Shown in pieces: positions 59,213 through 64,000 of a stretch of 64,000 nt of DNA. Each line of letters opens with the position of its first letter. The first letter of the stretch is position 1. Origin of the DNA: Rhynchospora pubera (lineage: Eukaryota; Streptophyta; Magnoliopsida; Poales; Cyperaceae). Position numbers and translations under genes: made by a program. The notes under the pieces were generated by a model that searched no databases, had not been told where the DNA came from, and saw nothing but the letters and a program-made list of their open reading frames with translations. Location of the stretch: NCBI GenBank assembly GCA_028095005.1, contig CM051463.1, forward strand, positions 3,456,295 through 3,520,294, read 5' to 3'.

Positions 59213-59393
59213 TTCCCCTCCGTACGCGTTTATAAAACGCGCTCCAGGGCTCCGAATGCGTTTTATAAACGCGTACGAAGGAGATATAAGTTTGCCTCTT
59301 CAGTTACGCCTTTTGAGGAGCTGACATCTTCGTACTCGTTTATAAAACGCGTTCGGAGCCCTGGAACGCGTTTTATAAACGCGTACGAAGGTG
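59213..59393. repeat. large nested palindrome with CGCGTTTATAAAACGCG modules
   Basis: Two ~65-base arms, 59217-59284 and 59326-59392, are inverted copies of each other (both carry GAACGCG/CGCGTTC-like ends around CTCCAGGGCTCCGAA or its complement). Each arm contains two copies of the self-complementary module ACGCGTTTATAAAACGCG. The loop is 59285-59325. It lies about 1.0 kb upstream of the mobile-domain coding start. Confidence 0.88.
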
Positions 59394-59439
59394 GTAATTT
59401 TTCGAAAACGAGTTCTGACCGTTTTTTATTTCTTTCTTC

Positions 59440-59640
59440 GTCGCTTCAGTCAGTCCAGAGAAGAGAAAAAGAAAAAAAGAGAGAAGAGAAGAGAAGGAAG
59501 AAGAGAAGAAGAGAAAGAAAGTTGCGGCCGGAGAAAGAGAGAAGAGAAGAGAAGAGAAGGGAGAAAAGAGGTTGCGGCCGTCGAAAGAGAAGAGGAGACC
59601 GGAGGTGGTTGCCGTGCGAAGAGAAGAGGAGTTTGAAAGA
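59440..59640 (+). repeat. GA-rich tract with GTTGCGGCCG duplications
   Basis: Runs of AGAGAAGAGAAG are broken by three similar GTTGCGGCCGG/T segments. Probably the transcribed leader of the plant-mobile-domain locus. The Arg/Glu-rich and Ser/Leu-rich frames here are low complexity. Confidence 0.55.
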
Positions 59641-59697
59641 CAACGTACGTCGATATCGAGATTTTTGATTTTGCATTTACTGAAAATTATGGATATA

Positions 59698-59935
59698 TTA
59701 GTAAAATTTGTGGATTATTATTGAAATTGTGGTAATTATTAGTAAAATTTGTGGATTATTATTGAAATTGTGGTAATTATTAGTAAAATTTGTGGATATA
59801 ATATTGTGGAAATTAGTGGTAATTATTAGTAAAATTTGTGGATTATTATTGAAATTGTGGTAATTATTAGTAAAATTTGTGGATATAATATTGTGAAAAT
59901 TAGTGGTAATTATTAGTAAAATTTGCGGATATAAT
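59698..59935 (+). repeat. ~41-bp tandem repeats, about five to six copies
   Basis: Unit TTAGTAAAATTTGTGGATTA, TTATTGAAATTGTGGTAAT; some units carry a longer GGATATAATATTGTGGAAAT variant. Looser related GGAATTTGTATGGAAATT repeats continue to about 60290. Confidence 0.88.
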
Positions 59936-60421
59936 TGGACATTTTAGTAAAATGTTCATGGAATTTGTATGGAAATTGTGTAGGAATTTATTGTCAAAAT
60001 TAGTATGCAAATTGAATGGAAAGTAGTCGAAATTTTAGTAAATTGTATGGAATTATTAGAAATATTATTGGACATTTTAGTAAAATGTTCATGGAATTTG
60101 TACGGAAATTAGTGGAATTTCTATGGAAATTGTGTAGGAATTTATTGCCAAATTAGTGAAAAATTTGTATGGAATTTACTGTAATCTGTATGCAAATTGA
60201 ATGGAAATTAGTCGAAATTTTAGTAAATTGTATGGAATTAGTGGAAATTTTAGTAAATTTGTATGGAATTTTAGTGGAATTTGTATGCAAAAGTAATTAT
60301 TGTAAAAATGTCAATTACATAGAAAAATAATTTTGGTTTTGTTCGTTTTTTGTCCAATTAGCTAAAAAAATATTAAATTCATTGTTGTTTTAAATTGTTG
60401 TTCTTATATTATTTGAATCAG

Positions 60422-62893
60422 ATGAGTTCAGCAGAAGATGAGGTTGGTCCTTCTGGTACTTCACCACCTCCCACCGAAGCACCCCCCACCGAAGCACCCT
60501 ACCCAGCCTCGCCCAAAAAGACGTAGGCGTCGCGCAGCCCGTCCCAGCGCCCAAAATGTCAATCCACCTGTGCAACCGGCCAACGTAGAAAACCAACAGG
60601 TTTTGTTTGTTACGGATAACGAGCATCTCGTTGGTTTGTCTTTTGAGGAGGTAATAGATTGTTTTATGTTAATTTAGATTCTTTTGCTTTAATAATTTAG
60701 ATTTCTTAATAGACTTATAAATTGTATTAAATGGTTATTATAAATTGTATTAACAAATTAATTGAAAATGAGGTTTATTGTAAATGGTTATTATAAATTG
60801 TATTAACAAATTAGTTGAAAATGAGGTTTATTGTAAATTTTTAGATTAACAAATTAATTGTCAATCTAATAAATTGTATTTATTTTAAATGCTTGTAAAT
60901 GCTTATAAATTGTATTATAAATTGTATTTTTAATACAACGGGTTATGTTTTGTGTTAATGCAGCGTGAAACACATTTGGAGACGAGATCGCACAAGCGAA
61001 CGATTAAGGTGGACGATCGGATTGAGGGTAGGCTGATCAAACTGGGGCTCAGTCACATTACGAAGGTGAAGCATGTCAACGTTGACATGCCATTACTGAA
61101 GGCAATGGTCGAGTTTTGGCGTCCGGAGACGCATACTTTTCATTTTCCCGTTGGAGAGATGACCGTTACTTTACAGGTAATTTATTTAAACTTGATATTA
61201 AATTTTTTTAATATAATTTTCGTATTAATTTTCACAATTATTGTAACATAAAATTTTGACTTAACATGACACGAATTTAATGTCACATTTATTTAAACTT
61301 TATATTTAAAATTCAAATTTGAATATTAATTTTCATAATATTAACATGACACGAATTGCAATATTAACATGACACGAATTTAACGTATTTTGTAATTGTT
61401 ACCAGGATGTTGCCTTCTTATATGGTTTGCGCTCGACGGGCATTCCAGTTAGGTCGAATACGATTAACTACTATTTAATTAGAGTAAACAACTAACGTGT
61501 TTATTTTAATAGAGTTGGGACGTGACACAGAACCTGCTGGGTTTCCAGCACGGTACCTATCGAGATCATCCAGATTTTGCTACCATTTTTACGGGTGCAC
61601 ATGCTGAGTGGACTGACGAGGCACTGTCAGCACGCCAGCTGGAGACTCGATCCTGGAGTGCCACTGATTCGTTGCTGTACTTCCGATGGTTTTGGCGATA
61701 CGGTGCCTCCGAGAGACCCACGCCACGAGAGGATGCCGAGGCACGTCTCCAGCGCACTCAGCAGTTGCCTCTTGCTCAGAGGAAGTACACAAACATGGGG
61801 TCCAGACTTCGCAATACGGTACATCTTAATTTTTTAAATATGGAATGTATGATTGGTAAATGGAATTGTGCAATATGTCATTATTCTCGTAAATTGCAGG
61901 GCAACTCTGCGCTGAAGAATGCACTTCATGCATTGGGACTGGTTGTGAAGAAGGGGTGCAGAAGGGTGGGAAAGGCAATTCTCGCCAACTGTCGTTCGCA
62001 GTTGCATGATGCTTCCATCCCTTTGAGGTAATTTTAAATAATTTAATTTTTTGATTGCGTTTTTGCATTTTAAATTCAATAATTTATAAATTACAGGTTG
62101 GAGGATTTGTTGGAGCAGCGAGGACTTCCAACAAATATTGAGGACATACCAGATTCTGGGGACGAGTCTTCTTCTGCACGTCCGACTGTACCCACAGACC
62201 TTCAGGCGGAGGATCTGATGCATGCGGTTAGTATTCGTTCATATGCAAGTTTCAATTTTAGATACTAATTTGTTTATATTGACATTGTTTTTTTTAATAT
62301 TATAGGATGGTCGACTGAATACCGGGCGATTAAATGATATTTTATGACCACGCACGTTCTTTCCTACTCAGTTTCCAGCCTCAGGTCCTACTCCATCCAT
62401 GCATAGTGCATCAGCATCGACCTCGCAGTTTGCTGGCATTTCTCAGGATCCCACTGGCATTTTCCAGCCTCAGGATCCTCCACCGTACTCCTTTGCACCA
62501 TTTGGTATGCCTTCCTCTTTTCCTGCATTTACTGTTCCTCCATTTTCTGTTCCGTCAGTGCCTACACCTTCTTCTATTCCATCATTTGGCACTCCGTTGG
62601 GTAGTATGGGAGGGACAGACTCGTTCAGCACATTGCTACGGACGGCCGGAGATGAGGAGGGTGATTATGTCCCTATAGAGACTCCTCAAGAGGCTGGGCA
62701 GCCTGTTGAAATTGGGCCCATACAGCAGGAGGCTCAGCAGGACCAGCAGGAGGACCGCCAGGAGGAGGACGATGGGGATACGGACTCCACTGACTTAGGA
62801 GACGTTACTGTCCCGGCTAGACGAGATAGGCGTGCGGTGAGGGTGATTGACAGATTTTCACTTTCAGGACCTAGGAGGAGGCGGCGGCGTTAG
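60422..62893 (+). pseudogene. plant mobile domain (MAIN-like) protein, broken
   Basis: Seven exons can be traced: 60422-60650, 60964-61176, 61406-61447, 61513-61818, 61900-62027, 62097-62226, 62306-62893. The plant mobile domain is recognised by LGLSHITKVKHVNVDMPLL, VEFWRPETHTFHFPVGEMT, DVAFLYGLRSTGIP and further on TDSLLYFRWFWRYG. It is found in MAIN-like chromatin proteins and in Mutator-type transposons. The C-terminal exon is Pro/Ser-rich, then Gln/Asp/Glu-rich, ending in an Arg cluster (GPRRRRRR), possibly a nuclear localisation signal. Two lesions: an extra C in the C-rich tract near 60481-60500 shifts exon 1 and leads to a stop at 60524, and exon 7 has an in-frame TGA at 62345-62347. 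Exons are otherwise open, so decay is recent, or alternative starts or splicing are used. Intron 3 is only 65 bases. Confidence 0.78.
60729..60836 (+). repeat. 53-bp tandem duplication in intron 1 of the mobile-domain locus
   Basis: AAATGGTTATTATAAATTGT and AATGAGGTTTATTGT occur twice in order with one mismatch between copies. Confidence 0.88.
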
Positions 62894-62949
62894 TTATGAT
62901 TGACAATTCTTTTTTGTTTATGGACTTCTGACATGTTTATGACTCCTGA

Positions 62950-63110
62950 TGGACAGATTGTTTATTTTTCGTTTATGGACTTGTGATTGACTTGTGTATT
63001 ACTGATGATGATTGACTATTTTTCGTTTATGACTTGTGATTGACTTGTGTATTTATTGGATTGCTTATTATGACTTGTGATGATGGACTTGTGTATTATT
63101 ATGACTTGGA
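62950..63110 (+). repeat. TTATGACTTGTGATTGACTTG repeats 3' of the mobile-domain locus
   Basis: Several imperfect copies of TTTTTCGTTTATGGACTTGT and GATTGACTTGTGTATT follow the last exon, within the probable 3' untranslated region or spacer. Confidence 0.75.
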
Positions 63111-63368
63111 ATTTCAGAGTGCAAAGCACTACTTGAAACATAAACGTTTACGTATTGAAACGCCAATAAATGAAATACTCCAAACAACAACTTTTATCCA
63201 TTGAACGTCAACACATTAAAACCACAACTTATAGTGCAAAGCACTACAAAAAATAAAGGAAAATAAAAAACAACCATAAAAATAAAACATTGCATTAACA
63301 ATTCCAACTAAAGTACATTAACAACAATAATAATAAAACACATTAATATTACAATGATATAAATATTT

Positions 63369-64000
63369 AGAGATTTTGACTATCTACATATTGTAGAATT
63401 TCATCCCACCATGGTTGCTCATCTTCATCATTCGGTTGTTGTCGATTACTCGCACCAGTGCTGTCAGCGAACTGAGCGACTTCGTTCCAAAAAGCAGCAT
63501 CATCTTCTTGTTGATTACTCGGAACACTGTTGTCAACGAATTGAGCGGCTTCGTTCCAAAAAGCCGCTTCGGTTTCTTCTTTTTCTATCTCTGCCATTCG
63601 GCTTGCCGCAATTTGTCGAAGTTCATCCCTCTTATTCATTTCTCTCAATTTTTACTCTGATTTTTTGAGCATTTTTTTCCTTGCCTCTTCTTCCCTAATT
63701 TTTTGTTTACGATCCATTTCTTCATTTCTTTCTTTAATAATCCTCTGCGTCTCTATGTCCCGAGCTCTTTGTTCATTCTCGTCGTGACGTTTGTGCTCAT
63801 GGTAGTGGTCACGCAATATGTTTTCTTTGTAATTGAAAACTTGAGCACACCTTGTACAGGTCACTGTGTGGTCTCCATTAAAGTTGTATATTTTCTCGTA
63901 AACGGTCCAGTGAGTTGGTTCACACGAGAGGTAGGGTTTCGGTTGTTGTTGGGGAATGGGTTGAGGTTCTGTGTAATATTTTTTGTACCAGTCATATCGC
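63369..64000 (-). pseudogene. BED-finger-like, coiled-coil protein with one in-frame stop (partial)
   Basis: On the minus strand the frame is open from the window edge, interrupted by one TAA (63652-63654), and continues in the same frame to a stop at 63367-63369. The left-over protein has a zinc-finger-like segment (THWTVYEKIYNF, CTRCAQVFNYKENILRDHYH, with Cx2C and a His cluster HYHEHKRH), a charged Glu/Arg/Lys helix of about 60 residues, and three related acidic-aromatic repeats (AAFWNEAAQFVDNS, AAFWNEVAQFADST, PWWDEILQYVDS). I do not recognise the family. It converges on the mobile-domain gene 0.47 kb away. BED-type fingers are common in hAT and other transposase-derived proteins, so a transposon origin is likely but unproved. 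Confidence 0.55.

Noticed and set aside
61566..61837. Several long frames on both strands over mobile-domain exon 4
   Set aside because: Shadows of a GC-richer real exon; the chosen frame agrees with splice phases and the domain motif.
62334..62678. His/Leu-rich plus-strand frame of 114 residues
   Set aside because: Out-of-frame reading of the Pro/Ser-rich last exon of the mobile-domain locus.

Overview
The window looks like nuclear DNA of a eudicot plant. It is AT-rich. Its genes have many introns with GT-AG ends, and the gene families are plant-typical (SAUR, plant-type DnaJ, eIF2-alpha with a telo-box leader, EMB1187-like ethanolamine kinase, plant mobile domain). Between the genes lie many kinds of plant transposable element. 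I cannot name the species.

Layout. 1-1244: 3' end of a LINE. 1.4-7.5 kb: fold-back elements and MITEs. 8.6-15.7 kb: a two-exon SAUR-like gene (minus) whose single intron holds a complete 6.28-kb Ty1/copia element with an unbroken 1348-residue Gag-Pol and near-identical 418-bp LTRs. 15.8-20.1 kb: a 1.36-kb Mutator-like element, two hAT-type MITEs and one Mutator-type MITE, all with perfect target-site duplications. 20.1-24.4 kb: no recognisable gene. 24.4-32.3 kb: more TIR elements and repeat families. 32.6-35.1 kb: a six-exon DnaJ gene (minus). 35.5-42.5 kb: two solo LTRs (1594 and 1882 bp), each with TG...CA ends and a perfect 5-bp duplication. 45.1-53.0 kb: a direct tandem pair on the plus strand, an eIF2-alpha-like truncated paralogue followed by the full eIF2-alpha gene. 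53.8-58.2 kb: an 11-exon ethanolamine kinase gene (minus). 59.2-64 kb: a plant-mobile-domain pseudogene behind a large palindromic leader, converging on a BED-finger-like broken gene that runs off the window.

How the genes relate. The host genes are housekeeping or stress functions (translation initiation, phosphatidylethanolamine synthesis, co-chaperone, auxin-responsive protein) and form no shared pathway. The most unusual points are these. The eIF2-alpha paralogue has an open reading frame across four exons, but has Asp where the Ser51-equivalent sits and lacks the gamma-binding C-terminal domain. The SAUR gene has a recent copia element in its intron. The first solo LTR is packed with GTTGTACAAC-type palindromes. 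The plant-mobile-domain locus has a nested palindromic leader. I saw no convincing wholly new system.
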